A stretch of DNA of 64,000 nt, taken from NCBI GenBank assembly GCA_029990175.1, contig JARKIP010000023.1, positions 22,773,501-22,837,500 of the forward strand, read 5' to 3'. How positions within the stretch are numbered: the stretch's first letter is position 1; each line of letters opens with the position of its first letter. Positions 11,155-22,899 of this stretch are shown here, piece by piece. The notes beneath the pieces were generated by a model. That model was given only the letters and a program-made list of their open reading frames with translations, was not told the origin of the DNA and did not search any database. The translations under genes and the position numbers were made by a program. The DNA comes from Petunia secreta. Its lineage: Eukaryota; Streptophyta; Magnoliopsida; Solanales; Solanaceae.

Positions 11155-12290
11155 GGAAGAAAAGGAGGAAGATTTTGATTCTACATTATTCTTGACCGGA
11201 GCATGCCAGGATAGATATAACAAGAATCGTGAAAGAAGATTTATTCAGAAAAGAGGAATCTAAATGGAGAAGGTGGAGGAGAAGCTCCTGGACTTCTTCC
11301 ACAGGCTGCAAACTAGTGGATGGAGTTGTTTTGTTGAAGAACCTATAAAGTCAAACACTTTAATAGCAAGGGAATTCTATGCAAATGCCATAACCAGAAA
11401 CTTTAGAGGTTAGTTGGCTACCACCGTGAGAAGCAAGATGGTGCGACTTGATACCTCTACGATCAATGATGTATCCGGACTTGCAGCTGTTGATAATTGA
11501 GAGTACATAGATCATGCAAAGGAAGGAAATATCCAGTGTTTAGTGGACAAGCTCCGAGGAGGAACTCTATCGGATTGGGCCATGTATAGACAAAAGTATG
11601 TGTCAACTAATTTCACTGCAGAGGCCAGGATTTAACTTTCTATTCTATGCGCCAGACTGGTGCCTTTGACAAATGAGATTGATCTGTCTGTGCCTAAAGC
11701 ACGAATAGTTGCCGCCTTGATTGATGTTTTTTGGGTTATTGTTGGAGATAATTATGGGAGAGATTGTACAAGAGAGAACCAAGAGCTTATTCTTTCCATC
11801 CTTGATTACACAGTTATGCAGCAATGCTGGGGTGGAGGCATATTTTAATAATGCTAAAATGAATGCTGACAAGCCTATCTATCCTTTATTTAAGAAGGGA
11901 GCTAGTGGAGCTATACAGAGCAAGAAGAGATAAGTTTAGGTGACTTCTTGGATAGATGTCGATGATCCAGCTTTTAGGCAGTTCTCGGCTACTACCACTG
12001 GACTAGGGAGTTCCTATACTCCGGTTCCATAACTTGCATCACGAGCGTCCAACATGAGATACATTTCATCCCAGATTTCAGTAGTGGATGCTCACATTAG
12101 TCACGTAGTAGCAGGCATTCGTTCTGATCCACATGGAAAGAGTTCTTCCTCAAGGCTTTTAGGTACTTATTCACCGGAGATTGTGGTAGCTGAGCAAGTA
12201 CAGATCAAGTATAGGCTGGACATAATGGAGAAGAAGAAAAAGAAGTTCGGCAAAGGACAAGCAGGTTGTTGAACAAAATAATGAGCAAGC
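11155..12290 (+). pseudogene. Broken ORF of the 'putative plant transposon protein' type
   Basis: Two frames together recall an uncharacterised protein family that is abundant beside Athila elements. The first part is in frame from about 11260: MEKVEEKLLDFF, then LIAREFYANAITRNFRG and VRLDTSTINDVSGL, a typical 'LxREFYAN ... VRGK ... F' block. After stops, 11645-11850 gives ARLVPLTNEIDLSVPKARIV. A shift to the next frame at about 11760 gives SLFFPSLITQLCSNAGV, the other conserved block, then a Lys-rich tail to about 12270. There are several stops and at least one frameshift. The molecular function of the family is not established. Strand agrees with the polypurine tract downstream. Confidence 0.6.
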
Positions 12291-14284
12291 TGCACTCGCC
12301 TTGTAGCTCCAAGGAAGATTCAGATGATGACGAAGATTCACTACTCGAACACTTCTAGTGCTATAAACACCCCCCCTTCAGAATGATCTTATAGTCATGG
12401 ATTCCCTTACACCTTTTTATTTCATTGCTTAGTTGCACTGAGGATAGTGCATTCTTTAAGGTTGGGGGTGTTTGAGTTTGGTGTAGTATGGGTTATATTT
12501 CTTAGTGTTTTTAGTATTTGAAACTTTCTTCTTCTTGTTTTGAATGTTGTGGATGATCACTTTTCTTATTATATTAGTATTTTAGTTGCTATGTTATTGT
12601 ATTAGTTTGTTACATATAATAGTAGTGTAGCAGCTATTTATTTAGAAGAAAAAAGTACTTCCATGAACTACGCTTGGGATGTCAATTATTTTCTCTGATT
12701 CATACTTCTTGCGATACGTAAACAACCCACCTAGGCCCGAAACCTCTCTCATTGTAAATACCATTTTTTGTAAATATTTTAGTAGTTGGCAATAATCTCC
12801 TTATCTTTGCCATAGTTCTTTTTAAAGGAAGCAATTCTTTTGAATCAAGCATTCTTAGGATTAGTTTAGTAGTAGTTGTTGTAAATAATAGTAATTTGTT
12901 GTGGATTTTTTCTCCTTAGCCAACTTTTGGCATGCTTGATATCACTACTATTTTATCTTTGTTATGTGAGCATGTTTTGAAAAGTAAAAAGCATATTGAG
13001 TTGGTGAATTGTGTTATGATCTTAAACTTCAACTGTTGGCTCTTATGTTCACTATTTAGTTCTCACTAGACTATGAGTGAACTTTTGATGCTTAATTACC
13101 TTTGTTTGAGACTTGAATATACTTGTATTCCTCTCTTTGCTTGTGTCATTTGTGGTGAGGTATTGGTGTGTTCATTTGTGCTTTTTATGATCTAGAAACT
13201 TGCCCTAAGTATGCGTTGTGGCGAAATTCTAGGTGATGTTTGGCTCGAAAAATAATTTTTGGCTTTCCTTGGCCCGCTAGTTACTTAAAAATACTACCCT
13301 CGCACTATGATCTTAGTTAACCCTCTTGTACTTAATATCCTTTCTTATGACAGCCACATTATTAGTCAAGACTAATTCTAAGTGCTTAGAAGCACTAATC
13401 CTCTTTTGAGCCCAACCTCCTTGTGTGCATTTTGAAGACGTCCAACATTGGCCAAAATTTAAGTTTGAGGGTGGCATGAGTTTGATGGTGAAATTATGGA
13501 AGTCAAAGAAAAAGAGAAATAATAATAAAAGTGAGGTGAAAAGAAAAAATCTTGAAAGGAAAAAAAAAAGAAAAGAAAGAGAAAAGAAACAAAAAGAAGC
13601 AAGTACGAAAAAAAGGAATAAAAATAGAAATGATGTATAAAAAGGAAAAGAGTAGTGCATAATCTCAAAATTTATCAAGGTGTAAGTACAAGAAAAAGGA
13701 AGTGTGCTTTTAAATCTTTGTGTAGTATAGTGCTTAAAAGGTGTGTAGTCACTATTTGCCTAAATTTCACCTCCATCTTTGACCAAAAGCCTTCATAACA
13801 ACCTAGTTAAGTCCCAAATGATTTCGAGCTGAGCACTCCTACATTAGTGGAGGGGTACATGAAGGGCAAGCTTATGGTATCTCTAGTGTGCATGTTGAAA
13901 TTCGGTTGAGAGAGTGAGTGAATTCTTGCTATCATTTATTCTATTTGTGTTGATATTGCATTATTATATGTTTTGTGATACTCTCTTGTGTGGTGAGGGC
14001 ACTTAAAAAGTTGAGTTGAGGACTCATGTTTCACTTTCCAATTGGGGTGAGTGAGCAAAAAAGTGAGCACTTGTGATGAAGAGGCAAACTTTGAAAGTCT
14101 TGTGTCATGACATGTTTGTCTTTTAGTATGTTTGTTCTATGAAAGTTGTGTTCACATGGCTTAGCTTAATTATTGGTATCAACCAATATCATACTTGTTG
14201 TGGCCATTGTGAATGAGTGCATGAAAGATTGAATTACAACTAGGGTGTTTGTGAAGTGTACTTTGCTTGAGGGAAAGCAATGGT
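12291..14284 (+). other. Noncoding 3' region of the Athila-like fragment
   Basis: No supportable gene over 2 kb. Purine-rich tracts at 12461-12475 and 13463-13475 resemble extra polypurine tracts. A/G-rich low complexity at 13500-13640 explains the Lys-rich and Phe-rich open frames there. Confidence 0.5.
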
Positions 14285-14460
14285 TAAAGTTTGGGAGTTT
14301 GATGTGTGGGCAAAATACCACACATGGCCTTTTATTGCTTGAGTTTTTTTTTTTTTTTTTTTTTGTGTATTATGGACTAAATACGTGGACTTATCATGTT
14401 TTGATTGCATATTGCAGGTTATTGGAGCTGCGGAAATGAATTGAATGAAAAAAAGTCATA
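14285..14460 (+). repeat. Polypurine tract and truncated Athila-like LTR start
   Basis: TAAAGTTTGGGAG at 14285-14297, then a TG-starting LTR at 14300 with TGTGGGCAAAATACCACACA. A T22 run follows. The LTR is cut near 14460, where Tat gag-like sequence begins. Confidence 0.55.
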
Positions 14461-14469
14461 ACAAGGCCA

Positions 14470-15170
14470 AGTGAGGAATCTGGGGAATCTGTCTGGAGAA
14501 GCCTTCATCACAATGTTCGACGACAATGTCAACATGGTCGAGGGCATGACCCAAAAGTTAGGAGCGATGTTCGCCGGATTGTCTCAAAGGCCAGATTCGC
14601 CGAATGGGCGCCCGTGAATGATTCACCAGGATTCGTTCCTAATCGCAGGCTCAACATAGATGCCGCCTCTGGAGGCTCAACGACAGTTAATAATCAAGTC
14701 CTCAAAGGAACACCTGTCATTTAGAACATCCTAAAGGAGATGAAAGCCATCCACGATCGGATTGGTAACGTGCCAGGTGCTCCACCTGGCCCCCAGGTTA
14801 CCATCGTAGATGAGCAGAAGTTTTACAAGCATGCATATAAAGCAAGTGATGCATCGATCCACGTACCAAAGTACTTCTGCCTGCCAGATAACCTAAAGTA
14901 CGACATGACAACGAATCCGGACGAGCATATTGCCGCATACTATACAGTCGTCAAAAGCAATGAAATCTCTGAGGAAGTACTATACACCCAGATGCAGGAT
15001 TTGTTCAAGAAAGCGCATTCTGCTGCCCGTAAGTAGGAGAAGCAAATGGAGGACATTTTTGAGATTCGACAGCGCATGACTAGTTGTTAAAAGACTACCT
15101 AGAAAAGTTCCAGAGGGAACACATGGAGCTTTCTCCAGTTCCCCATAATATTTTGTGGTAGTCTTTGGCA
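14470..15170 (+). pseudogene. gag: Tat-lineage Gag fragment
   Basis: The open piece 14740-15036 encodes a Tat gag core: a Pro-rich linker (GNVPGAPPGPQ), FYKHAYKASDASIHVPKYF, then LPDNLKYDMTTNPDEHIAAY, which matches the conserved 'F.x.P.x.Y.G..DP.EH...Y' block of Ty3/gypsy gag. A deletion then joins this to the later block: QDLFKKAHSAARK, a stop, EDIFEIRQ and, in a shifted frame, KDYLEKFQREHMELSPVP. Stops and the internal deletion make it nonfunctional. The region upstream to 14470 is gag-like but too broken to define. Confidence 0.7.
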
Positions 15171-15790
15171 ATAGTCTGAACTCTAGGGGATCGATGGTGA
15201 CTCGATCGAGAGCTACAATAGAGTCTAACTCAACACCCCGTGTCAACATGGAGTGCCCTGCATCAGAGCTACATAGAAAAGCTCCACCTGGAGCCAGAGC
15301 ACTCCTAGAACCCCAAAGATGAACAAAGGAAACGAGCAGGAAGTCCATCCTTGGAGGTCATCTTAACGTCATCTTGGGATGGTCATAGATACACAGTGTA
15401 AATGGAGTACCCTCAACACTCCACCAAGTCTTCAGATACCCTACCTTGCACGGGGTTAAAGACTTACAGAGTGAGCGATCTTCATCTAAAAATAGCTGAG
15501 GTGAATATGATCGACGAGGAACCCTTTTGGTATGAGTCTATTGAGCCAAGGCTAGAATAGAGAAAGGCTAATTGAGAGAATGGTTGTTGGAGATGAGCCA
15601 TCTAATTCCCAAGGTAGCAGAATTATGGTACCAGCTCTCCGAGGTACTGGTGAAACATGAAGGACCCTGGTGGCTGATACATTGTCGCTTGGTATTGGCC
15701 CAAGTATAGGTGCAATTCTTGCAGCTTCCAACAATAACCAAGCCAGTACAGGGGGAACACCTGTTGTTGTATGTCTTAATCTCAGAAGTA
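15171..15790 (+). other. Degenerate Tat pol remains
   Basis: Short, frame-broken segments between gag and RNase H. Protease and RT core motifs are missing, so most of pol has been deleted here. Confidence 0.45.
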
Positions 15791-16120
15791 GCATGAAATG
15801 CGGTGCTCATGCGAGAAGAAGTTGGGAGACAATTTCCCATAACGTATGCCAGCAAAGGACTTTTGTGCCTAGATAGACTTTACCTTACCTGTTTGGTTTT
15901 GCTGCGGCCATGGTCATGGAAACTCAGGAGTTGCGTTCGTATTTTCTCAGCCATATGGTCAATGTGGTCTCTTATATGCCGTTACAGACCATTTTGTCCA
16001 GACTTGGGCTCTCAAAAGGATTGCAGAATGGAATGAAAAATTGGGAGAATACGATATCATTTACAAACTACAAACGGCCATCCAATCATAGGCCCTAGAA
16101 GGTTTCATCTCAGATTTTGT
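15790..16120 (+). pseudogene. pol: Tat RNase H domain remnant
   Basis: Two frames joined at about 15905 give FPITYASKGL, then LRSYFLSHMVNVVSYMPLQT, which matches the gypsy RNase H order 'I.Y.SK.L ... LR.YF..H...V.....L'. The next part reads as degraded 'EKLGEYDI..K.QTAIQSQAL'. At least one frameshift and several stops. It sits directly before the archaeal-type RNase H below, the domain order that defines the Tat lineage. Confidence 0.7.
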
Positions 16121-16202
16121 GGAGAAATTAGCACTGAAGGCGGAGGAATCAATCCAAAGTGCATAAATGATCGAGTCTAAGCACTAGGAAATCCATACGG
16201 GC

Positions 16203-16814
16203 GTGGATCCCGAAAGAGGCGAAGCCAACCTTGATTTATGGGTCGAGACACCCACCGGGAAGGTCTTCTACAAGGATGCAAAAGGTTCGCGCATTGAAGC
16301 AGAATATCAAGCCATAATTCAAGCTCTTGACTTAGCCTACAATTTAGGAGCCAGGAAGGTCAGCCTCTACAGTAGTTCCCAGTTGGTGGTCAGTCAAGCG
16401 AATGAGGTTTTTATCACGGAGGATATCTGTGTGCCAGATTGGCAAGAAAAAATCAAAATACTTTTGAAAATCTTTCACAAATGGGAGTTCGTCTATTGGG
16501 AGGAAAGCTCAAATGAGGACAAATCGCCTAAGGATTCACGCACTGATTCAGATGATCAGAAGATAGTGATTGAGTTGACCCTCACGGACCTAATGAACCT
16601 TGAAGTTCCAAGCACAGGTTCCGCTTTGGAGCAGCGTAACACGCTGATTAACTACTTGGACAAGGGAATACTCCCCGAAGACAAGTTAGAAAGCAGACAG
16701 CTGTGGAGGCATGCGGTTTATTATTGTTTGATCAATGGGGATCTATACCATCAGGTGGTCAGCGGCCCACAGGTCACATCTTTATACTCAGCACCTCCAA
16801 TAAGGGAGCCCTAG
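16203..16814 (+). pseudogene. pol: Tat archaeal-type RNase H and integrase zinc-finger start
   Basis: A 203-residue open frame. The first half is the second, archaeal-like RNase H found in Tat elements: IEAEYQAIIQALDLAYNLGA, then KVSLYSSSQLVVSQANE (the usual catalytic S/SDSQLVVNQ motif with Asp replaced by Ser). After an acidic linker, NYLDKGILPEDKLESRQLWR and YYCLINGDLY match the stretch leading into the integrase HHCC finger. It then stops at 16812, so the finger and the whole catalytic core are gone. The 41.4-kb minus-strand integrase has the same motif and continues into the core, so it shows what is lost here. Confidence 0.82.
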
Positions 16815-17860
16815 CAGATGCCTCTGTTCGATGATGGAAGTACAATTCTTCTCAATATTCACTTTAATTAGGTCTCTAGTTCTTTTTTAAAATTTTTGTT
16901 ACAATATTTTCATACTTCTCAGTTATGTTGCGAGTTTTCACCCATAACAGTTCTGGCCTTGCGCCCCTATTTATCAATAAAACTACTATTTTACTTAGCC
17001 AGTTTTACAATTCAGATCCATCTACCATCCAAATATTCTTAGCCCTGGCCAGACCTAAGTTGAAGTAATACACCCACTTTTTGCTACAAAAAGTAGGGTA
17101 AAATACTCGCTTAGAGCTAGATCACGTCTAGCTCAGCCAACAGACATTATTCGTAAGTTGAACTAGTCCATTTACCAAATTGCACCTACATGCCGGTGGA
17201 GTTTCCCGCTCGTATAGTGGCAGAAAATCTTAAAATATTCGAGTATACAAGCGCAGACGTTCTAGTTGGAACACAAAAATGCCATGTTACATATCACAGG
17301 CATAAGTCGTACCATTGTGGGCAAAAAATAGCCATCTATCACATGCGCAATACAAGCCATCTCTCACTAAAACAAATGAAGTGCCTCTCAGTGCGCACGA
17401 CCGTCTTTTAAAGACGCTAGCCCCAGAAAGGCACACAAAACATGTTGCTTAATTATACAAGTACGCCTATACAAGTACGCATAAAAATGTTTATGAACAT
17501 CGGTTTCATTAATAAGAAACGGCCCGTAAGCTCTAATATACAATTACGTCCTTTTGAATACAACACTATTCAGTAAAGGTATTCTAAAAAATTAAAAAGG
17601 CAAAACTATAAACTTCTTGAAATCTGCACGACTGAAGATCCTTCATCTGGATTGTAGCTACAAGCCGCTAAGCAGTTCGAAGTTCTTCCGGCATCAGGGG
17701 ATATGTCAACCCGAGCAACCTTCGACATACAACCAGTGATGTAACCAAGGCCCGGATATCTTGATCAAAGCAAGGGTCCTCAGAAGCGTTTGAGCATGGA
17801 CACAACCCTCCTCCATCTCGTCCGTTGAACTTGAAAAGAAAGTAGAAGATCTGCTTCGAC
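16815..17860 (+). other. 3' region of the deleted Tat element
   Basis: No gene supported. The sequence following RNase H resembles post-integrase DNA of Tat elements. Frames such as 17190-17411 have no recognisable domain. Confidence 0.45.
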
Positions 17861-18660
17861 CCCTACTGGTCAAACAGGAGTGCACTGCTCCGGCAGATCT
17901 TCAAGCACAATTGGGAGCTTAGAAAAGATGGGGAGGCTTGAGTTGGGAACCTACCACAAGGGAGCCTCTTCCCCTGGTTATCCCACAGCCAGCGGCCGAA
18001 GAGGCATTGCAATGAAAATTCAGCTGAACCAACCAAACCAAGAGACAACCTTGAACCGCGAGCAGAGTTGGAGCTTGGTGACTCGTTAATCTGCTGACGG
18101 CACGAAGGTATATTCTCTTGCCTGCTACGAAACGGACCCAAGCACGTGAGCTTCAACCCTACACTGCCCAAATGCCAGAAACATCCTGGCGGTGAAGCCC
18201 CATGACAACTGAAAGGGGCAAGCGTCCTGACCCCGCATGACATGAGGAATATAACAGCAACCGCTGTGTTAGAAGAATTAGCACACAGTAATTAGTGCAC
18301 ATGCCACAATGAAGACATTCTGAAGAATATCATTAGAATCTCTATCAAACTTCATGACTCAGGGGACTCCGTTCATCCATTCATGGATGGAGAAATGAGG
18401 AAGAAAATCGCAGATGGTATTTTGTCTACAATTTTCTCATGCACCATCCATTCTGAATAAAGGAATTTTTCTGGGAATGTCAAAGCAGGATCAAAGGCAA
18501 ATATTTTTTAAGATAGAAGGGTCATTATTTCATAAGGAAACTTTGAAGAGATGAAGTGTTTTTCTGAAGATGATTTGTGATTCCACCACTATCACAAAGC
18601 CCCTTTTTATAGGCTGGAAAAGATAAGGATGGGGCATGAAAGATTCAAGCGTAATTATGA
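17861..18660 (-). pseudogene. Degenerate antisense extra ORF region of a Tat (T2) element
   Basis: Read on the minus strand, 18660 to about 17860 is homologous to the plus-strand stretches 39170-39600 and 42130-42590. It carries a promoter-like CTATAAAAAGGGG (minus strand, about 18600-18616), then leader sequence, then a conserved block near 18352-18240 (FDRDSNDIL ... VACALITV). The remainder is broken, and the open frame 18243-17863 lies past the conserved block and shows no domain I know. Its place, upstream of a plus-strand LTR and on the opposite strand, matches antisense extra ORFs of Tat elements (known family feature). Confidence 0.5.
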
Positions 18661-18764
18661 CTTGAAATATGAAACGATTCAGCGCAAGAAAAAATATTCT
18701 TGGAAAGGTACATGGATTCAACATCAACAAATTAGATGAAGACACGCAGAGTTCTCGAACGATA

Positions 18765-19164
18765 CTACATTTATCCTACAATTCACTGAGCACAGAGGAT
18801 ACACGCCTGCTCTACGAGTTACAACCATTCAGGCGGTACATGCGTAGGACGCAAGGCATACATCCCCCGCCTTAGGGTTTACAGTCTCCTAGTTAGGGAT
18901 TCGTATATACCACCGCCTTGAGTTTAAAGGCCCACAGCCTTATTAGTCTTTGTATATTACCATAATTAGGACTTGGTAAATCTCAACTATAAATACCCCT
19001 CCTTATATTGTATTGTACATCAAGCGATTCACTCCAAATCCGACTATTCTCAAGGAATAATACTACTTACTTTCTTGTTCATAACTTTTCTCTCAATTTA
19101 CTTCATTTTTCCATCATTTATACTTTATTTTTTGTAACCCTTTCATAAATTTAATTGTTTAACC

Positions 19165-19168
<4 letters not shown>
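18765..19168 (+). repeat. T2 LTR, 5'-truncated (plus)
   Basis: Shares the T2 LTR core: GAGGATACACGCCTGCTC, GGCGGTACATGCGTAGGA, CGCCTTAGGGTTTACAGTCT, TATA (CTATAAATACCCCTCC near 18991) and ATTCTCAAGGAATAATAC. The first part, including the TGTATGGGC terminus seen at 46144, is missing, and the end dissolves into an AT run. Seven T2 LTR copies or pieces lie in the window. Confidence 0.75.

Positions 19169-19243
<75 letters not shown>
19168..19243. repeat. (AT)n microsatellite
   Basis: About 38 AT units, replacing the end of the T2 LTR. Confidence 0.95.
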
Positions 19244-19245
<2 letters not shown>

Positions 19246-20866
19246 TTAAACAAGAAACAATCAGGAGTGAGTCGAAAGGACTCAGCAAGTAGGGGTCAAG
19301 CAAATAAACCTGTAGCAAACAACTGATAAAGAATGCAATGCATATATCACTCAACTAGTAAGTTATGAAACCATATGTAAAGCAATTCCATCCATTATAC
19401 CTGAAGAACGTTTTATATATTTTCGCTTTATAAACTGATTTTAGGCTTGTTCACCTTATAAATGAACGTTTTAGGCACTTTTGCCTTATAAATAAACAAA
19501 TTAAGGCTCGTTTGCATCATAAATAAACGATTTTAGGCTCGTTCGCCTTAGAAATGAACGATTTAGTTCTGTTCGCCTTATAAATGAATATTTTATATAT
19601 TTTCATATATTTTTGTAAATAGACTAATTTTGCGCTCGTTTCCCTTATCAATGAACGATTTTAAGCTCTTTCGCCTGATACATGAACGATTTAGGTCCGT
19701 TCATTTACAAATAAAATTTCTATGTGTTTTCACTTTGTTAGGCTCGTTCATTTTATAAATGAACGTTAGGCTCGTTCGCTTTATGAATGAAATATTTTAG
19801 GCTTGTTCACCTTATAAATGAACAGTTCGGGTCCATCCACCTAATAATAATTTTTTTTGGGTTCATCAACCCAACCCACAAATAGGATATACATGCTTAT
19901 TTCAAGTTGCGTTGGGACGTTTAATGCTTCATGACCAGACCCCTCCTTTGCTTTATCAGTTGACTGGAGCACACTCCAAGATTGCATTATAAATTGCCTC
20001 TTCCTGATTTAAAGCATTATGTTTTATCATGGTTTATTGCCAAAAAGACTACATTTTATCCTTACGTTTTATTTAAGTCTACTTTATATTTCTATGGATT
20101 GAAGCCTTGTATTGCTTTATTTTCAATCTACCAACAGCCCCGAAGTCATCATGCCTAACAAAGTCGGATTGCTTCGCTAGTTGATTGGAAGACAAGCTTA
20201 TCATTGATATTGCAACCAGCATCTGCAAGTTTATTTATTAATTATTTATTTTTTACTCTATATATCAAGCCTTATTTGTAGTTACTCGTTTGCCGCTTAT
20301 CAAGATTTTGCAAGAATTTTAGCTGAATCGCAGCAACACATGGAGTATAATGTGAAACTCTTTCTTAGCAGTGAACGCAAAAAATCCGATGATCCACACT
20401 CGAACAAGTAGTCAACCTTATGTCACCTTTATGTCAACCCTTGTGTCGTTCTTTGTGTAAACCTATTTTATGCCACCTAAATATCCCAGCATAGTCAAGA
20501 CCCAGTCCGAGGTTCGCGATAGAAGACAAGATGACTCGTTTATCAAGATGCAGTGGAAGCTATGTCCGTGTAAACTCCTCTTTCTGGGTGTGTTATCGAA
20601 AATTTCTTAACTAGGATGATTACAAGCCTCTTTACCCGCGCTTGAGTAGTCGTTATTACGTCATCATTCATTTCAAATTGCATCAAATTATATATGGCCT
20701 GATTCTTGTTCAGCCAAAGATATGTAGGCAACTCAGAAACCGGAGTTCGCCATACCCATAAACTTTGCATTTTAACCCTTTCAATCAAAGTCTTTTGCTT
20801 TAGCGTGGCAAAATTGGTTTTCACATCAACTTTCTTTAGCCTGAAAACTCTTTCATCCTTTTAAGT
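19244..20866 (+). other. 3' untranslated region of a second Tat element
   Basis: No gene. It holds the tandem array at 19425-19860 and ends at a polypurine tract. The string GTTGCCTACATATCTTTGGC on the minus strand near 20710-20735 is a form of the GATTGCCTACGTATC motif frequent in Tat 3' regions (also at 49421). Confidence 0.5.
19425..19860. repeat. Tandem array, units of about 34 bp
   Basis: About a dozen diverged copies of a unit such as GGCTCGTTCGCCTTATAAAT followed by GAACGATTTTA. One stretch in the middle (about 19590-19635) is AT-rich and has lost the pattern. Tat elements are known to carry variable arrays in this position. Confidence 0.85.
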
Positions 20867-20879
20867 AAAGAGGGGCAGC
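20867..20879 (+). other. Polypurine tract of Tat element
   Basis: AAAGAGGGGCAGC directly before the LTR start at 20880. Confidence 0.75.
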
Positions 20880-22583
20880 TGTTAACACCCAATTTTGTCC
20901 CGATAATTTCAAAACTAATCTCAAAATGCTTCTTGGTAATTTAGTTACACTAGGTACCTCAATATTGCCTTAATGTCAAGTAGAATTGAGATTCTGGTCC
21001 GATTGGTGATTATTTCACAAGAAAGGCAATTTTGCAATTTGGTCATTTTTGCATAATGAGCTATTTTCAGTGAAAATAAATTTTTAACAACTTTACAAAG
21101 TTTCATGCATGTTTGTCGCAAAAATTAATTGCATATCTGAGTTTTAAATTGCATTTTATCTTAAAATCGGTAAATTTGCAATAATAGCCTCTATTGCAGC
21201 AAAATCTTAATTTTTTTACTCAAATAAAATTCTTGAAATTATTTTAAAACTTAATGAAGTCTAATTATCCTAGAAATATTTTGCTGGGGTTTTATTTTGA
21301 ACATAGCCAGAAAAAAATTGAGTATTTGGACAAAATGGCCAAAAATGCAAAGAATCCTAAAATCAAACCAACCTATGCAAATCCCTTAACCCAACCGTTG
21401 GATTTTCTAACTCGCGGCGCACACCCAAATTTCTCTCCGAAAAACCCTAATTTCCCTAAAATTCTTCCAAATCCCATGGCCCCACTCCCTTCAGCTCATG
21501 AATTGTACCAAGAACGAATGGAAAACCACCAGTGGTGTCTATTATCTCAAATCGAACCAAAAAAATCCAACACGGTCCTTTTAGGTGAAACTTCTATAAC
21601 TTTTGTTCAAATATCGGCTTTGAAAACAACATTCTAGGTTTGATTTGGCTTTTTCACTTTTAATTTTGAATCAACCTTACCCTCTTAGATCCATTAGGGG
21701 TCGTTTAGGTATTTTTTCCGAATTGTAAAATCCCCAAATCCTAGAATTTTGTATATAAATAGCTAGTAGAAATCAATTTTTTAAGACAGCCGTGACTAGC
21801 AAAAATAGCAGTAATCTTTAGTTTTTGAGCAATATCAAAACTGCTATATTTGTTCTTGTTTTCACTTTTGTCGAAACATGTATTAATCCAAACCTGATGT
21901 TACCTCTAATCGAGTGTTTATTATTCTGATCTTTCATCTTAGTTCGCTGCATCGAAACAGCTCGTGTGGCTGTTATTCGGTCTAACCCATTTGCATGGGC
22001 CAAAATTGTATTTCTTGGGGTCAAAGGCGTTGCATTCAAGATCAAGTCAACTTTAGTTTTCTTCGTTTCAATTTTTATCATATTGCATTCTAAGTCACTA
22101 TCAAGGCTCGACTGAGAGTTTGCCTCGCTCCCGGATTGTATCTTTTAACTATTATCCTCCTTTTTCTCTTTAGAATATTTATGTAAATGACTTGTAGAAT
22201 AGTTCATTTATGAATAAATATTTGATTACTTGAGTTATTGCTTTACTTTATGTTCGTTTCCGTTAATTTTTGAGTTGTCATTTATTTTAATACAAATTGA
22301 GGCCATTCAATCAAAATGTGTGTAAATTAAATCATTTCACAAATAACTTTTAGTTCGATTAATTAGTTTGAGATGATTTTTTTTATAGAAAAAGCGTATA
22401 AATAGCACTTGTAAGATATTTTGGAAACCTGTCAGATTAACCGTAGTTGATGAAATTTTGAAAGTGCCTTAAAAACCCTCTGTGAAAATTCGTAAAACCT
22501 CTTACTTAGAATCTCTGAAAGACCTTGCCTTTTCAAAATTTGAGTTTGCATACATTTGTTTTAATTATTTAAAATTTGGTTCA
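20880..22583 (+). repeat. Tat/Ogre-type LTR
   Basis: Starts TGTTAACACCCAATTTTGTC, the characteristic start of Ogre-type LTRs, right after a polypurine tract. Two TATA candidates are visible: GTATATAAATAGC at about 21752-21764 and GTATAAATAGC at about 22396-22406. The end is uncertain, since TTCA at 22583 is the last CA before the primer site, so allow 20 bp. The LTR carries both a tract on its left and a primer site on its right. Frames inside it (such as 21254-21637) are not genes. Confidence 0.7.
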
Positions 22584-22602
22584 CTGTTTTTCTTAAACTG
22601 GG

Positions 22603-22612
22603 TGGCGACTCC
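22603..22612 (+). other. Primer-binding site, Ogre/Tat type
   Basis: TGGCGACTCC about 20 bp after the LTR end. This is the start of the arginine-tRNA-type site of Ogre elements (known family feature). The matching tail is short, since the next bases diverge. Confidence 0.55.
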
Positions 22613-22899
22613 AAAAACTCCAAATGAGTTAGTCCATTTAGTTGATATTCCGAATTGTACTTTAATAGGTAATTTTTTAGGTTCAACAACATTAAGATGT
22701 TTCGACACCACCAACGTCCTAGCAGAACCAAGGACTCCCTTTTTATATGAATATGCTTTGCAAATTGAAGGAGCAAAGCGAACATGTGGATCAAATACAG
22801 GGGGCTCCCCTCTGTGCCGAAGAAGGTCGACGAGGAAAACTTTGCCTAACAACCTTACAAGATAAGCCCTCCGCGCTTTTAATTCCAAAGCAACTCTGA

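Larger units (their letters stand above)
10561..14460 (+). mobile_element. Athila-like Ty3/gypsy fragment, 3' part
   Basis: The plus-strand order is a 5'-UTR-like stretch with a consensus splice donor (about 10602), a cluster of CGATCGCG motifs (10946-11075), a broken plant-transposon-type ORF (11155-12290), about 2 kb of noncoding DNA with purine tracts, then a polypurine tract (14285-14297) and an LTR start at 14300. The string CTTGAGGGAAAGCAATGGTT near 14266, followed by a G-rich tract and TG, is the usual Athila 3' end in dicots (known family feature). Gag and pol are absent here. Confidence 0.5.

Noticed and set aside
13313..13678. Phe-rich minus-strand frames
   Set aside because: Shadow of an A/G-rich low-complexity tract in the Athila 3' region.
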